A stretch of DNA of 64,000 bases from Achromobacter denitrificans NBRC 15125 (GTDB lineage: Bacteria > Pseudomonadota > Gammaproteobacteria > Burkholderiales > Burkholderiaceae_B): positions 1 through 64,000 of the forward strand of contig NZ_BCTQ01000010.1 in NCBI RefSeq assembly GCF_001571365.1. Direction: 5' to 3'. Below the pieces are notes generated by a model. It did no database searches and was not told where the DNA came from. It was given only the letters and a program-made list of their open reading frames with translations. A program made the position numbers and the translations under genes. The first letter of the stretch is position 1, and each line of letters opens with the position of its first letter. Shown here in pieces: positions 18,894-28,187 of the stretch.

Positions 18894-20108
18894 ATGAGAC
18901 AGGTCTGGCGCAATTGCCACGCGGCCACGATGGCGGGCGGCAGGTATTCCGCGATCGAGCGCGCCGCCATCCTGACGCGCGACGAGCGCATCGAGTGGAT
19001 CGGCCCCGAGGACGCGCTGCCGCATGCCGACGGCGCCGCGGTCCATGACCTGGGCGGGGCCTGGGTCACGCCCGGCCTGATCGACTGCCATACGCACCTG
19101 GTGTTCGGCGGCGACCGCAGCCGGGAATTCGAGCAGCGGCTGCAAGGCGTGGACTACGCCAGCATCGCGGCCCAGGGCGGCGGCATCGCCAGCACCGTGC
19201 GCGCCACGCGCGCCGCCCGCGAGGACGAACTCTACGACGGCGCGCGAAGACGGGCGCTGCAACTGCTGCGCGACGGCGTGACCACGCTGGAGGTGAAGTC
19301 GGGCTATGGGCTGGACCTGGCCAGCGAGCGCAAGATGCTCAGGGTGGCCCGCCGCCTGGGGCAGGCCTTGCCGCTCACCGTGCGCGCCACCTTCCTGGGC
19401 GCGCACGCGCTGCCGCCCGAATACGAAGGGCGGGCGGACGACTATGTCGGCGAAGTCTGCCGCATGCTGCCCGTGCTGGCGGCCGAAGGGCTGGTGGACG
19501 CGGTGGACGCCTTCTGCGAGCACCTGGCGTTCTCGCCCGCGCAGGTCGAGCGGGTGTTCCTCGCCGCCCGGCAATACGGCCTGCCGGTGAAGCTGCATGC
19601 CGAGCAATTGTCCTCGCAGCACGGCGCCACGCTGGCGGCGCGTTATGGCGCGCTGTCGGCCGATCACCTCGAATACCTGACCGAAAGCGATGTCCTGGCC
19701 ATGGCCCGGGCCGGCACCGTGGCGGTGCTGCTTCCCGGCGCCTTCTATGCCTTGCGCGAGACGCAGCTGCCGCCTGTCGGCCTGCTGCGCCAGCACGGCG
19801 TGCCCATCGCCATCTCCAGCGACCTGAACCCCGGCACTTCGCCCGCGCTGTCGCTGCGGCTGATGCTGAGCATGGCCTGCACGCTGTTCCGCCTGACGCC
19901 CGAAGAGGCGCTGGCCGGCGCCACCCTGCATGCCGCGCGGGCGCTGGGCCTGCAGGCCAGCCACGGATCGCTGGAGGCGGGGAAAGTGGCGGATTTCGTG
20001 GCGTGGGAAGTGGGGCATCCCGCGGAACTGGCCTATTGGATCGGCGGCGACCTGCCCCGGCGCGTGGTGCGGCATGCGGCGCTGGCGCACGTCACGGCGG
20101 CGCGGTAG
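18894..20108 (+). CDS. hutI: Imidazolonepropionase
   Basis: HutI, 404 residues, hydrolyses imidazolone-5-propionate to N-formimino-L-glutamate. It belongs to the amidohydrolase superfamily. Metal ligands His66 and His68 are in [12 protein letters not shown], with [13 protein letters not shown] and [12 protein letters not shown] following as in the family. GGAGGAACGC precedes the ATG. It is the last hut gene; neither hutG nor hutF is present, so formiminoglutamate must be handled by genes elsewhere. Confidence 0.96.
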   Translation: MRQVWRNCHAATMAGGRYSAIERAAILTRDERIEWIGPEDALPHADGAAVHDLGGAWVTPGLIDCHTHLVFGGDRSREFEQRLQGVDYASIAAQGGGIASTVRATRAAREDELYDGARRRALQLLRDGVTTLEVKSGYGLDLASERKMLRVARRLGQALPLTVRATFLGAHALPPEYEGRADDYVGEVCRMLPVLAAEGLVDAVDAFCEHLAFSPAQVERVFLAARQYGLPVKLHAEQLSSQHGATLAARYGALSADHLEYLTESDVLAMARAGTVAVLLPGAFYALRETQLPPVGLLRQHGVPIAISSDLNPGTSPALSLRLMLSMACTLFRLTPEEALAGATLHAARALGLQASHGSLEAGKVADFVAWEVGHPAELAYWIGGDLPRRVVRHAALAHVTAAR

Positions 20109-20196
20109 GCGCGGCGGCCGCAGCCGGTAGAATGGCAGCCGGCCGCCTCCTGCCCGTCCGGGCCGCGCGGGCGAGCCTCTGCCTCTACCCGGATCC

Positions 20197-21747
20197 ATGA
20201 ACTCGACCCCCTCCCTGCAAGACTTGCAGCAGCAAGCGTTGACGGCCTTTCGCGACAACCGGCTGCAGGATGCCCGCTCCCTGTTCGAACAGCTGCTGGC
20301 GGCGGACCCCGACAGCGCCCGCGCGCTCGAAGGGCTGGCCTACGTGGCCGCGAGGCAGGACGATTTCGCGCAGGCCGCGGACTGGTTCGACCGCGCGGTC
20401 AAGGCGGGCCCGGCCTCGCCGGACCTGCTGCGCGACGCGGGCATCGCCAGCAAGAATGCCGGCAGGCCGGCCGCCGCGCTGGCCCATTTCCAGGCGGCGC
20501 TGAAGCGGGCGCCCGAGCAACTCGCCTATTACGGCGAAATCGCGGATCTGCAGGCGCGCCTCGGCCAGGGCGACCAGGCCGTGGCCCTGATCCGCCATGC
20601 CCTGAAGCTGGCGCCCTCGTCGCCGGCCCTGCACTACACCCACGGCAAGCTGCTGGGGCAGGCGGGCCGGTTCGACGAAGAGTTGCAGGCCTATCAGCGC
20701 GCGCTTTCGCTCAAGCCGGATTTCGTCGATGCCCACGTCAACCTCGGGGTGGCGCTGCGCGACATGCGCCGCTTCGACGAGGCGCTGCGCAGCTTCAAGA
20801 AGGCGATCGCGCTGGATCCGGAACACGCCGGCGCGCGCAATAACCGCGCCCAGACCAATCTGATGCTGGGCAATTTCGAGCATGGCTGGCGCGACTACGA
20901 ATGGCGCTGGCGCGACGGCGGGCAGCGCCACGATTTCGCAGGCAAGCCCTGGCTGGGCGAAACCGGCCTCGCGGGCAAGACGCTGCTGGTGCACAGCGAG
21001 CAGGGGCTGGGCGATACGCTGCAATTCGTCCGCTACATCGAGCCGCTGTCGCGCGCCGGGGCGCGGGTGGTGCTGCGCGTGCAGCCGGCGCTGCTCCCCT
21101 TGCTGAAGGACCTGCCCGGCGCGGCGGCCGTGATCGGCGCGGACGCGCCCGTCCCCGAGTACGACCGCCACGTGCCGCTATTGAGCCTGCCGCTGGCCTT
21201 GCGTGAAACCGCCGTCCGCTCGGTCGCGCCCTATCTGGCCGCGGATCCGGACCGGGCCAACCGCTGGGAAGCGACGCTGGCGGGGCGCGCGGCCCGGGGC
21301 AAGCGCATCGGTCTGGCCTGGGCCGGCAATCCCGCGCATCCCGACGACGCGAACCGGTCCACGGCCTTTACGCAATGGGCCGGCGTGCTGGCGACGCCCC
21401 ACACGTTCGTCTCGTTGCAACGCGACCTGCGGGAAGCGGACCGCGCGCCGCTGGACGCCGCCGGCCAGGTCTTCCAGGCGGGGCCGCTGCTGACCGATTT
21501 CGCCGAGACCGCGGCCCTGGTGAGCAGGCTGGACCTGGTGATCACGGTCGATACCGCGGTCGCCCATCTGGCGGGCGCGCTGGGCGTGCCGACCTGGGTG
21601 CTGCTGCCGCATACGCCGGATTGGCGCTGGGGGCTGGATCGCGCCGATACGCCCTGGTATGCGTCGGCGACGCTGCGGCGGCAGGCGGCGCGCGGCGACT
21701 GGGCGGCGGTGTTCGAAGGCCTGGCCCGGGACCTCGCGGCAGCCTGA
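20197..21747 (+). CDS. TPR protein fused to a GT9/heptosyltransferase-like domain
   Basis: A 516-residue protein. Residues about 1-230 form at least six tetratricopeptide repeats (for example ALHYTHGKLLGQAGRFDEELQAYQRAL and AHVNLGVALRDMRRFDEALRSFKKAI). Residues about 255-510 resemble the GT9/heptosyltransferase fold: HSEQGLGDTLQFVRYIEPL, GLAWAGNPAHPDDANRS, and the VITVDTAVAHLAGALGVPTWVLLP donor-site signature. Such TPR-glycosyltransferase fusions are often annotated simply as TPR proteins and may glycosylate proteins or envelope glycans. It follows the hut operon but is probably independent; a TAGAAT box at 20127-20132 lies before it. No partner is evident. Confidence 0.8.
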   Translation: MNSTPSLQDLQQQALTAFRDNRLQDARSLFEQLLAADPDSARALEGLAYVAARQDDFAQAADWFDRAVKAGPASPDLLRDAGIASKNAGRPAAALAHFQAALKRAPEQLAYYGEIADLQARLGQGDQAVALIRHALKLAPSSPALHYTHGKLLGQAGRFDEELQAYQRALSLKPDFVDAHVNLGVALRDMRRFDEALRSFKKAIALDPEHAGARNNRAQTNLMLGNFEHGWRDYEWRWRDGGQRHDFAGKPWLGETGLAGKTLLVHSEQGLGDTLQFVRYIEPLSRAGARVVLRVQPALLPLLKDLPGAAAVIGADAPVPEYDRHVPLLSLPLALRETAVRSVAPYLAADPDRANRWEATLAGRAARGKRIGLAWAGNPAHPDDANRSTAFTQWAGVLATPHTFVSLQRDLREADRAPLDAAGQVFQAGPLLTDFAETAALVSRLDLVITVDTAVAHLAGALGVPTWVLLPHTPDWRWGLDRADTPWYASATLRRQAARGDWAAVFEGLARDLAAA

Positions 21748-21865
21748 TCCGGACCAGTGCGCGTCCGAAACGGACGACTTCCGCGCCGCGGCCGCTACGC
21801 GCGTTGGCGGCGGGCTACGATCCGGGCTCAACGGCCGCCTGCGGCCTCGGTGACGGAGGATGGAA

Positions 21866-22630
21866 ATGCGGATTTGCATGATGGAAGGCCCGGTGGACCT
21901 GCAGCCCGCGGGCGCGACCTGGGAGGGGCTGGCCGAGCGTATCGTCGAGCTTGCGCCGGACTTGCTGGTGACCAACGAAATGCCGTTCGGTCCATGGCTG
22001 GCGGCGGATCCGGTCTACGACGCGGAGCGCGCCGCGGCCTCGGTGCGGCTCCATGAAGCCGGCCTGGCCGCGCTGGCCGCGCTGGGCGTGCCCGCCATCG
22101 TGTCGTCGCGGCCGGTTCCCGCTGGAGAACGGCTGGCCAACGAGGCCTTCGCCTTGCAGGACGGGCGCTACACCCGGTTGCATCACAAGCAATACTTCCC
22201 GGAAGAGCCGGGCTTCTTCGAGGCGACCTGGTTCCACCCCGCGTTCGAGGGCTTCGAGGTGTTCGAGGTGGGCGGCATCCGCCTGGGCGTGCAGCTGTGC
22301 ACCGAGCTGATGTTCAACGAACATTCGCGCCGCTACGGGCGCGCCGGCGCCGAACTGATCGTGGTGCCGCGCGCCAGCGCCTTGTCCGTGGGCCGCTGGC
22401 TGACGGCCGGCGCCATGGCGGCGCTGGTGTCGGGGTGCTACGTGGTCAGTTCCAATCGCGCCGGACGCGCGCAGACGGGGCAGGTCTTCGGCGGCGCGGC
22501 GTTCGCGTTCCAGCCCGATGGCGAGCTGCTGGCGCGGACCGGCGATACCGAATCCATCGTGACGATCGAGGTCGATCCCGCCCGCTCGCGCGCGCAGCAG
22601 TCCTGCTATCCCTGCTACGTGCGCGAGTAG
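21866..22630 (+). CDS. Carbon-nitrogen hydrolase (nitrilase superfamily amidase)
   Basis: A 254-residue enzyme with the nitrilase catalytic triad Glu38 (VTNEMPFG), Lys108 (HHKQYFPEE) and Cys145 (GVQLCTELMF). It should hydrolyse an amide or carbamoyl bond; the substrate is not evident. GGAGG at 21855-21859 abuts the first ATG (21860) but is ideally spaced for the in-frame ATG at 21866, which I prefer. The last 16 bases overlap the end of the convergent MFS gene. It differs clearly from the D-carbamoylase at 1282. Confidence 0.8.
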   Translation: MRICMMEGPVDLQPAGATWEGLAERIVELAPDLLVTNEMPFGPWLAADPVYDAERAAASVRLHEAGLAALAALGVPAIVSSRPVPAGERLANEAFALQDGRYTRLHHKQYFPEEPGFFEATWFHPAFEGFEVFEVGGIRLGVQLCTELMFNEHSRRYGRAGAELIVVPRASALSVGRWLTAGAMAALVSGCYVVSSNRAGRAQTGQVFGGAAFAFQPDGELLARTGDTESIVTIEVDPARSRAQQSCYPCYVRE

Positions 22631-24069
22631 CGCGCCGCGTCGCCGCCCTTTCCTTTTCCAGCCTTCGGACAAGCTTCGGCGTCAGGGTCGGACGCATCGA
22701 AGCGCAGCCGCGAGAAGCTGGCGAGGCAGGCCAATGCGGCGCACAGGCCGCCCAGCCAGAGGGCCGCGACGGCGCCCTGCGTGCCGGACACGTTGAAACA
22801 GGCGGCCACCAGGGCCGCGCCCGAGGCCTGCCCCAGCAACCGCACGGTGCCGACCATGCCGCTGGCGCCGCCGGCGCGCGATGCCGGCGCCGACATCATG
22901 ATGGCGCGCAGGTTGGGCGATTGGAAAAAGCCGAACCCGGCGCCGCACACGGCCATGCGCCAGGCGATGTCCCAGATGGGCGGATCGGCGGGCATCAGCG
23001 CCAGCAGCGCCATGCCGATCGCCATGAGCGCCAGGCCCACGCCGCCCAGCGCGCCCGCCGGATAGCGGTCGGACAAACGGCCCGCGATGGGCGCCATGAA
23101 CGCCACCACCACCGGCCAGGGGGTGATCAGGAAGCCGGTCTCCACCTGGGTGTAGCCCAACGTGGTCTGCAGCAGGAAAGGCAGGGCGACGAACGCCAGG
23201 GCCTGGGCCGCGAATGCGCAGATGGCGGTGGCCGCCGACAGGGCGAACAGGGGGCGGCGCAGCAGGTCGACCGCGAGGATGGGGGCGGGATGGCCCGCCT
23301 GCCGCCGCATCAGCAGGCACAGGCTGGCCGCGGCGATGCCCCATTCCAGCGCCACGCGCGGCAGCGGGGCGCTGTGCGCGAGTTCGTTGGTTCCCAGCAC
23401 GAACATGCTCAGCGTCAGGGCGCACAGCACCGCGGCCAGGCCGTCGAAGCCGTGCCGGGCCCGGGTGGTTTCGGGCAGGCCGCGCAGGGCCAATACGGCG
23501 CATACGATGCCGACGGGCACGTTGACCAGGAACAGCCAGTGCCAGTTCCCAAACAGAAGGATGGCCGAGGCGACGGTGGGCCCCGCCGCGAAGGACAGGC
23601 CCACCACCATGGCGTTCAGGCCCAGGCCGCGGCCCAGCAGGTGCGAGGGATAGATGAAGCGCAGCAGGGCGCCGTTGACGCTCATGAGGCCGGCCGCGCC
23701 CAGGCCTTGGAGGATACGCGAGGCGACCAGGGTGGGCAGCGATGGCGCCAGGCCGCTGGTCAGCGAGGACACGGTGTAGATGGCCAGCCCCACGATGTAG
23801 ACGCGACGGTGGCCCAGGATCTCGCCCAGCGCGGCGGCCGGCAGCAGGGCCGCCACCATGGCCAGCTGGTAGCCGCTGATGACCCAGATGGACTGCGCGT
23901 CGCTGGCTCCCAGGTCGCGGGCGATGGTGGGCAGCGCCGTATTGGCGATGGCGGTGTCCAGGCTGGCCATGCACAGGGCCAGCATGACGGCCAGGAGCGC
24001 GCCCAGGCGTTCCGATGCCGGCAGGCCGACGCCGGCCGGGTAAACGGTATTGCGCGAAAACGTGAACAT
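22615..24069 (-). CDS. MFS drug exporter, DHA2 (EmrB/QacA/SmvA) type
   Basis: A 484-residue major facilitator with about 14 hydrophobic segments. Motif D1/A features include LDTAIANTALPTIARDLGAS in the first helix, then WVISGYQLAMVAALLPAAALGEILGHRRVYI and the motif C-like GLSFAAGPTVASAIL, which mark the DHA2 antiporter group. It should export cationic or amphipathic drugs or metabolites with proton exchange at the inner membrane. It lies on the same strand downstream of the LysR gene with a gap of 97 bases. Its 3' end overlaps the nitrilase-family gene by 16 bases. Confidence 0.85.
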   Translation of the reverse strand: MFTFSRNTVYPAGVGLPASERLGALLAVMLALCMASLDTAIANTALPTIARDLGASDAQSIWVISGYQLAMVAALLPAAALGEILGHRRVYIVGLAIYTVSSLTSGLAPSLPTLVASRILQGLGAAGLMSVNGALLRFIYPSHLLGRGLGLNAMVVGLSFAAGPTVASAILLFGNWHWLFLVNVPVGIVCAVLALRGLPETTRARHGFDGLAAVLCALTLSMFVLGTNELAHSAPLPRVALEWGIAAASLCLLMRRQAGHPAPILAVDLLRRPLFALSAATAICAFAAQALAFVALPFLLQTTLGYTQVETGFLITPWPVVVAFMAPIAGRLSDRYPAGALGGVGLALMAIGMALLALMPADPPIWDIAWRMAVCGAGFGFFQSPNLRAIMMSAPASRAGGASGMVGTVRLLGQASGAALVAACFNVSGTQGAVAALWLGGLCAALACLASFSRLRFDASDPDAEACPKAGKGKGGDAARYSRT

Positions 24070-24166
24070 GAGTCTGGCGCGCCGCGAGGCGTCCGGATTG
24101 CGGACCGTGGGTCGTGACCGTCGATTCTACGGCACCCGGGAGCCCGGTCCGGCCGGGTCCGGCTGT

Positions 24167-25108
24167 CTATCTCGCATTGTGGACTCGCAGCCGTTCGGCC
24201 AGTTCGGCATAGCAGCGCCGCACCGCCGCGCGGGCCTGCGATTCCGGCGCGCGGGCCATCAGGCAGATGCGCCGCGTGAGCCGCGGGCGCTGCAGCGGCA
24301 CGATGGCGAGCCCTTCCTGGCGCTGGCCCTGCGTGTACAGGCGCGAGATCAGCCCCACCCGCAGGCCCGCGCGCACCAGGCTGTACAGCGTATCGGTGTA
24401 GTTCAGCGTGTCGGTCGCGGCCAGGTCCGACCCTTGCTGGCGCAGCGTGGATACGATCATTTCGTAGGTGCTGCCGCGCGACAGCACGGCCAGCGGTTCC
24501 GCCTTCAGGTCCTGCCAGGTGAGCGCCTGGCGCCGCGACAGGCGGTGGCTGTCGGCCAGCACCGCCACCAGTTCGTCCTCGGCCACGAAGGCGGCGGCCA
24601 GGCCGGGCGTCAGGCCGAAGTCCAGGCCCAGGCCGACATCCAGTTCGCCGTTGCCCAGCGCGGCCATCAATTCGTCATTGAGGTGGTCGCTGAGGATGAG
24701 GGCGATATCGGGATTGCGCAGGCGCCACTGGGCCACCACGGGGGCGAGCAGGTGCATGGTGGACGGGATGCAGCCGACGCGCACGGTGGCGGCCTGGGTG
24801 TCGAGCAGGCGCCTCAGGTCGTCGGCGCCCTGGGTATAGCTGTTGAGCAGCCACTCGATCTGGGCGCGGGCCGCCAGGCCGGCGGGCGTCAGCCGCACGT
24901 GGTGCGTGCTGCGCTCGAACAGCGCCACGCCCATCAGCGCTTCCAGCTCGCGGATGGCGGCCGACAGCGCGGGCTGGCTCAGCGCCAGCGCCTGGGCGGC
25001 GCGGCTGAAGCTGGCATGGCGCGCCACTTCCTTGAAGCCGCGCAGCTGCCGCAGCGTGGGCTGGCGCGCCGGGGCGGGCGGGGCGTCCGGCGGGGAAGGC
25101 TTGGTCAT
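24167..25108 (-). CDS. LysR family transcriptional regulator
   Basis: A 313-residue LTTR with an HTH at about residues 17-76 (TLRQLRGFKEVARHASFSRAAQALALSQPALSAAIRELE) and a periplasmic-binding-protein-like effector domain. It is divergent from the Bug-type transporter gene, with two inverted repeats in the gap. It probably controls the Bug/M20/phosphoribosyltransferase unit and possibly itself. The effector is unknown; the cleavage product of the M20 enzyme is a reasonable guess. Confidence 0.9.
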   Translation of the reverse strand: MTKPSPPDAPPAPARQPTLRQLRGFKEVARHASFSRAAQALALSQPALSAAIRELEALMGVALFERSTHHVRLTPAGLAARAQIEWLLNSYTQGADDLRRLLDTQAATVRVGCIPSTMHLLAPVVAQWRLRNPDIALILSDHLNDELMAALGNGELDVGLGLDFGLTPGLAAAFVAEDELVAVLADSHRLSRRQALTWQDLKAEPLAVLSRGSTYEMIVSTLRQQGSDLAATDTLNYTDTLYSLVRAGLRVGLISRLYTQGQRQEGLAIVPLQRPRLTRRICLMARAPESQARAAVRRCYAELAERLRVHNAR

Positions 25109-25151
25109 AGATTTACCTGATGAATCTATAAAAATATAACATTTCAGTTAT
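25107..25151. promoter_or_regulatory. Two inverted repeats, candidate LysR binding region
   Basis: ATAGATT-N9-AATCTAT at 25107-25129 and ATAAC-N6-GTTAT at 25136-25151 lie back to back in the divergent gap. The first has the T-N11-A type symmetry of LysR sites and overlaps the LysR start codon, which fits autorepression. The second lies about 90 bases before the chosen start of the Bug gene. Confidence 0.6.
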
Positions 25152-25238
25152 TACCGGGATCTGAGTAGGATGGCGCCGTCGCCCTCCTCCGCGCCGCCTG
25201 CCCGGCGCGCGCGTCCGTCCGTTCCGACCGTTCCCGCC

Positions 25239-26222
25239 ATGTTCAAACGCCTGTTCCTGTCCGTCTCCGCGCTGGCGGCCGCGCTGTGCGTCGCCCCGGC
25301 CACCGCCGCCGACGCCGCCTGGCCCGAGGCCAAGCCCCTGACCCTGATCGTGCCGTTCAGCCCGGGCGGCAACGTCGACACCACCGCCCGGCTGGTGGCG
25401 CAGAAACTGGCGGATCGGCTCAAGCAGTCGGTCATCGTGGACAACGTGGCCGGCGCCGGCGGCGTGCTGGGCGTGGCCAAGGCCGCGCATGCCAAGCCGG
25501 ACGGCTACACGCTGGTGATGGGGTTCGACGGCCCCATCAGCGTGGCGCGGCTGATCAATTCCGCGGTGAAGTACGACGCCGAGACCGACCTGGTCCCGGT
25601 CGCCCTGGTGACCACCGCGCCCGTTGTGCTGCTGGCCCGTCCCGGCCTGCCGGTCAAGGACATGGGCGAGCTCATCGCGCTGGCCCGCGAAAAACCCGAC
25701 ACGCTGACCTATGCCTCCTCGGGCGTGGGCACCGTGCTGCACCTGGCGATGGAAGTGATGCAGGACCAGGCCAAGGTCAAGCTGGTGCACGTGCCCTACC
25801 GGGGCGGCGCCCAGATCACCAACGACGTCATGGGCGGCCAGGTGGACCTGGGCCTGCTCGTGACCACCAGCGCCACGCCGCTGGTGCAGCAGAAGAAGCT
25901 GCATGCGCTGGGCGTGACCTCGGCCGCGCGCGTCGATACCTTGCCGGACGTGCAGGCGTTCGCCGAGACGCCGGCGCTCAAGGGCTTCGAACTGAATACC
26001 TGGACCGGCGTGTTCGCCCCGGCGGGCACCGACCCCGCCGTGGTGGCGCGCCTGAACCAGGAATTGAACGCGGTGCTGAAGATGGACGAAGTGCAAAAGC
26101 GCCTGGCCGAAGGCGGCGCCATCGCCGGCCAGGGCGCGCCGCGCGATTTCGCCGCTTTCCTGAAGAAGGAAAAGGCCCTGTACGCCCACATCGTGAAGAG
26201 CGCCAACATCCAGCAGGAATAG
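25239..26222 (+). CDS. Bug family (tripartite tricarboxylate transporter) solute-binding protein
   Basis: A 327-residue periplasmic binding protein of the Bug/TctC family. A Sec signal peptide covers about residues 1-24 (MFKRLFLSVSALAAALCVAPATA). The mature part starts with WPEAKPLTLIVPFSPGGNVDTTARLVAQ, the family hallmark, followed by GAGGVLGVAKAAHAKPDGYTL. I chose the ATG that begins the signal peptide; an in-frame ATG at 25170 would put 23 residues before it. Bug proteins are highly amplified in Bordetella relatives and often work as orphan binding proteins. It is followed by an M20 hydrolase, suggesting uptake of an N-acyl or amidated carboxylate. Confidence 0.9.
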   Translation: MFKRLFLSVSALAAALCVAPATAADAAWPEAKPLTLIVPFSPGGNVDTTARLVAQKLADRLKQSVIVDNVAGAGGVLGVAKAAHAKPDGYTLVMGFDGPISVARLINSAVKYDAETDLVPVALVTTAPVVLLARPGLPVKDMGELIALAREKPDTLTYASSGVGTVLHLAMEVMQDQAKVKLVHVPYRGGAQITNDVMGGQVDLGLLVTTSATPLVQQKKLHALGVTSAARVDTLPDVQAFAETPALKGFELNTWTGVFAPAGTDPAVVARLNQELNAVLKMDEVQKRLAEGGAIAGQGAPRDFAAFLKKEKALYAHIVKSANIQQE

Positions 26223-26243
26223 GAAGACCAGGAGGATCCCGCC

Positions 26244-27452
26244 ATGAAGCTGTCCGCACTCGGCCCCGTGCTGCCCGAAATCCAGGCCATCCAGGATGAA
26301 ATGGTGGCCTTGCGCCATCGCATCCACGCCAACCCCGAACTGGCCTACGAGGAAGTCGCCACCGGCGACCTGGTGGCGCAGCAGCTGGCCGCGTGGGGCT
26401 ACGAGGTGCACCGCGGCCTGGGCACGACCGGCGTGGTCGGCACGTTGCGGCGCGGCGCCGGCGCGCGCCGGCTGGGGCTGCGGGCCGACATGGATGCCCT
26501 GCCCATCCACGAAACCACCGGCCTGTCCTACGCCAGCCGCAATCCCGGGAAGATGCACGCCTGCGGCCACGACGGACACACCGCCACCCTGCTGGCCGCC
26601 GCCCGCGCCCTGGCCGAGCGCGGCCGCTTCGACGGCACGCTGCACCTGATTTTCCAGCCCGCCGAGGAAGGCCACGGCGGCGCGCAGAAGATGATCGCCG
26701 ACGGCCTGTTCGAGCGCTTCCCCTGCGATGCGGTCTACGCTTTCCACAACGAGCCCGGCTATCCGGCCGGCCATTTCGGTTTCCGCGGCGGCGTGATGTA
26801 CAGCTCGTCCGATACGGTGGTGCTGACGGTCAGCGGCGTCGGCGGCCATGGCGCCATGCCGCACGTGGCGGTGGATCCCATCGTGGCCGCGGCCAGCATC
26901 GTGCTGGCCTTGCAGACCATCGTGTCGCGCGAGATCGATCCCAACGACATGGCGGTGGTGACCATCGGCGCCATCCACGGGGGCGACGCGCCCAACGTGA
27001 TCCCGAAGTCGGTGGAACTGCGCCTCACGGTGCGCGCGCGCCGCCCCGAGACGCGCGCGCTGCTGCGCGAGCGCATCACGGCGATCGCCACCGCGCAGGC
27101 GGCGGTGCATCGCGCCACCGTCGAGGTGGATTACCGCTGGCGCTATCCGCCGGTGGTGAACGACCGCGCCGCGACGGCGTTCGCGGCGGACGTGGCGCGC
27201 GGCTGGCTGGGCGCGGACCTGCTCATCCCCGATCTCGAACCGCTGCAGGCCAGCGACGATTTCGCCTTCATGCTGGAGGCGGTGCCGGGCAGCTACTTCA
27301 TCGTCGGCAATGGCGAGGGGGAAGGCGGTTGCATGGTGCACAACCCCGACTACGATTTCAACGACGGCATTCTTCCGGTCACGGCCAGCTACTGGGTGAC
27401 GCTGGCGGAGGCCTACCTCGCCGCCGGCGACCGTTCCACGCGCGACGCATGA
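26244..27452 (+). CDS. M20 family amidohydrolase (hippurate hydrolase-like)
   Basis: A 402-residue M20D metallopeptidase of the IAA-amino acid/hippurate hydrolase group. Metal-site motifs are GLRADMDALPI, HACGHDGHTATLLAAAR, FQPAEEGHGGAQKMI and, near the C-terminus, ASDDFAFM. It should hydrolyse an N-acylated amino acid. The start has a good AGGAGG ribosome site. Translational coupling to the next gene (ATGA overlap) and 21 bases from the Bug gene define a three-gene unit for import and cleavage of an amidated compound. Confidence 0.9.
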   Translation: MKLSALGPVLPEIQAIQDEMVALRHRIHANPELAYEEVATGDLVAQQLAAWGYEVHRGLGTTGVVGTLRRGAGARRLGLRADMDALPIHETTGLSYASRNPGKMHACGHDGHTATLLAAARALAERGRFDGTLHLIFQPAEEGHGGAQKMIADGLFERFPCDAVYAFHNEPGYPAGHFGFRGGVMYSSSDTVVLTVSGVGGHGAMPHVAVDPIVAAASIVLALQTIVSREIDPNDMAVVTIGAIHGGDAPNVIPKSVELRLTVRARRPETRALLRERITAIATAQAAVHRATVEVDYRWRYPPVVNDRAATAFAADVARGWLGADLLIPDLEPLQASDDFAFMLEAVPGSYFIVGNGEGEGGCMVHNPDYDFNDGILPVTASYWVTLAEAYLAAGDRSTRDA

Positions 27453-28180
27453 CCGCTTCTCACGATCCGATCCCCGCCGACGCTCCGGCCTTCGACGCCA
27501 CCACCGGCTACTGGCAGGAGATCGTCGACGCCGGCGCGCTGTCGGTGCCGCTGGACCCGCCCTATTCCCGCGGCTACCCGGCAAGGCTGCCGGACGGCCG
27601 CTACCTGGTGCTGCCGCTGCGCGGCGTGCCGGGCGATGCGCAGCGCTGCGTGGCGTCGCTGATCGCCAACCATGCCGGCCTGGACGTGGTCGACGCGCTG
27701 GCGGGCTTCATGGCCCAGCGGGCGCGCCCCTTTGGCGCCGAGATGGTGGTGGGCCTGCCCACGCTGGGCCTGGCTTTCGCGCCGATGGTGGCGCGTGGCC
27801 TGGGATTCACGCGCTATGTGCCTTTCGGCTATTCGCGCAAATATTGGTACGACGAGAAGCTGGCCGTGCCGGTGCGTTCGCTGACCACGCCGGATGCCGG
27901 CAAGCTGCTGTACGTGGATCCCAACCTGGCGGGCAGCCTCGCCGGCCGCCGGGTGCTGGTGGTGGACGACGCCGTCAGCACGGGGCAGACGATGGTGTCG
28001 GCGCTGGAACTGCTGGCCCGCTGCGGGGCCGAGGTGGCGGGCATCGTCGTCGCCATGTGCCAGGGAGACCGCTGGCGCTCGCGCCTGGTGGACGCGCAAG
28101 GCGAGCCCATACCGGTGGCCTGCGCGTTCGAGTCTCCGCGCATGCGACGCGTGCCGGGCGGCTGGGCGCCGGAGGAATAG
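27449..28180 (+). CDS. Phosphoribosyltransferase-fold protein
   Basis: A 243-residue type I PRTase. The PRPP-binding signature VLVVDDAVSTGQTM lies at about residues 167-180, preceded by the strand VVGLPTLGLAFAPMVARGLG and the flexible loop YSRKYWYDEKL. The relatives I can compare are adenine/xanthine/orotate PRTase-like proteins of uncertain substrate. Its start overlaps the M20 hydrolase stop, which is an unusual pairing for a nucleotide-salvage enzyme. The real substrate may be a nucleobase freed by the hydrolase. Confidence 0.75.
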   Translation: MTASHDPIPADAPAFDATTGYWQEIVDAGALSVPLDPPYSRGYPARLPDGRYLVLPLRGVPGDAQRCVASLIANHAGLDVVDALAGFMAQRARPFGAEMVVGLPTLGLAFAPMVARGLGFTRYVPFGYSRKYWYDEKLAVPVRSLTTPDAGKLLYVDPNLAGSLAGRRVLVVDDAVSTGQTMVSALELLARCGAEVAGIVVAMCQGDRWRSRLVDAQGEPIPVACAFESPRMRRVPGGWAPEE

Positions 28181-28187
28181 CCGGCGG

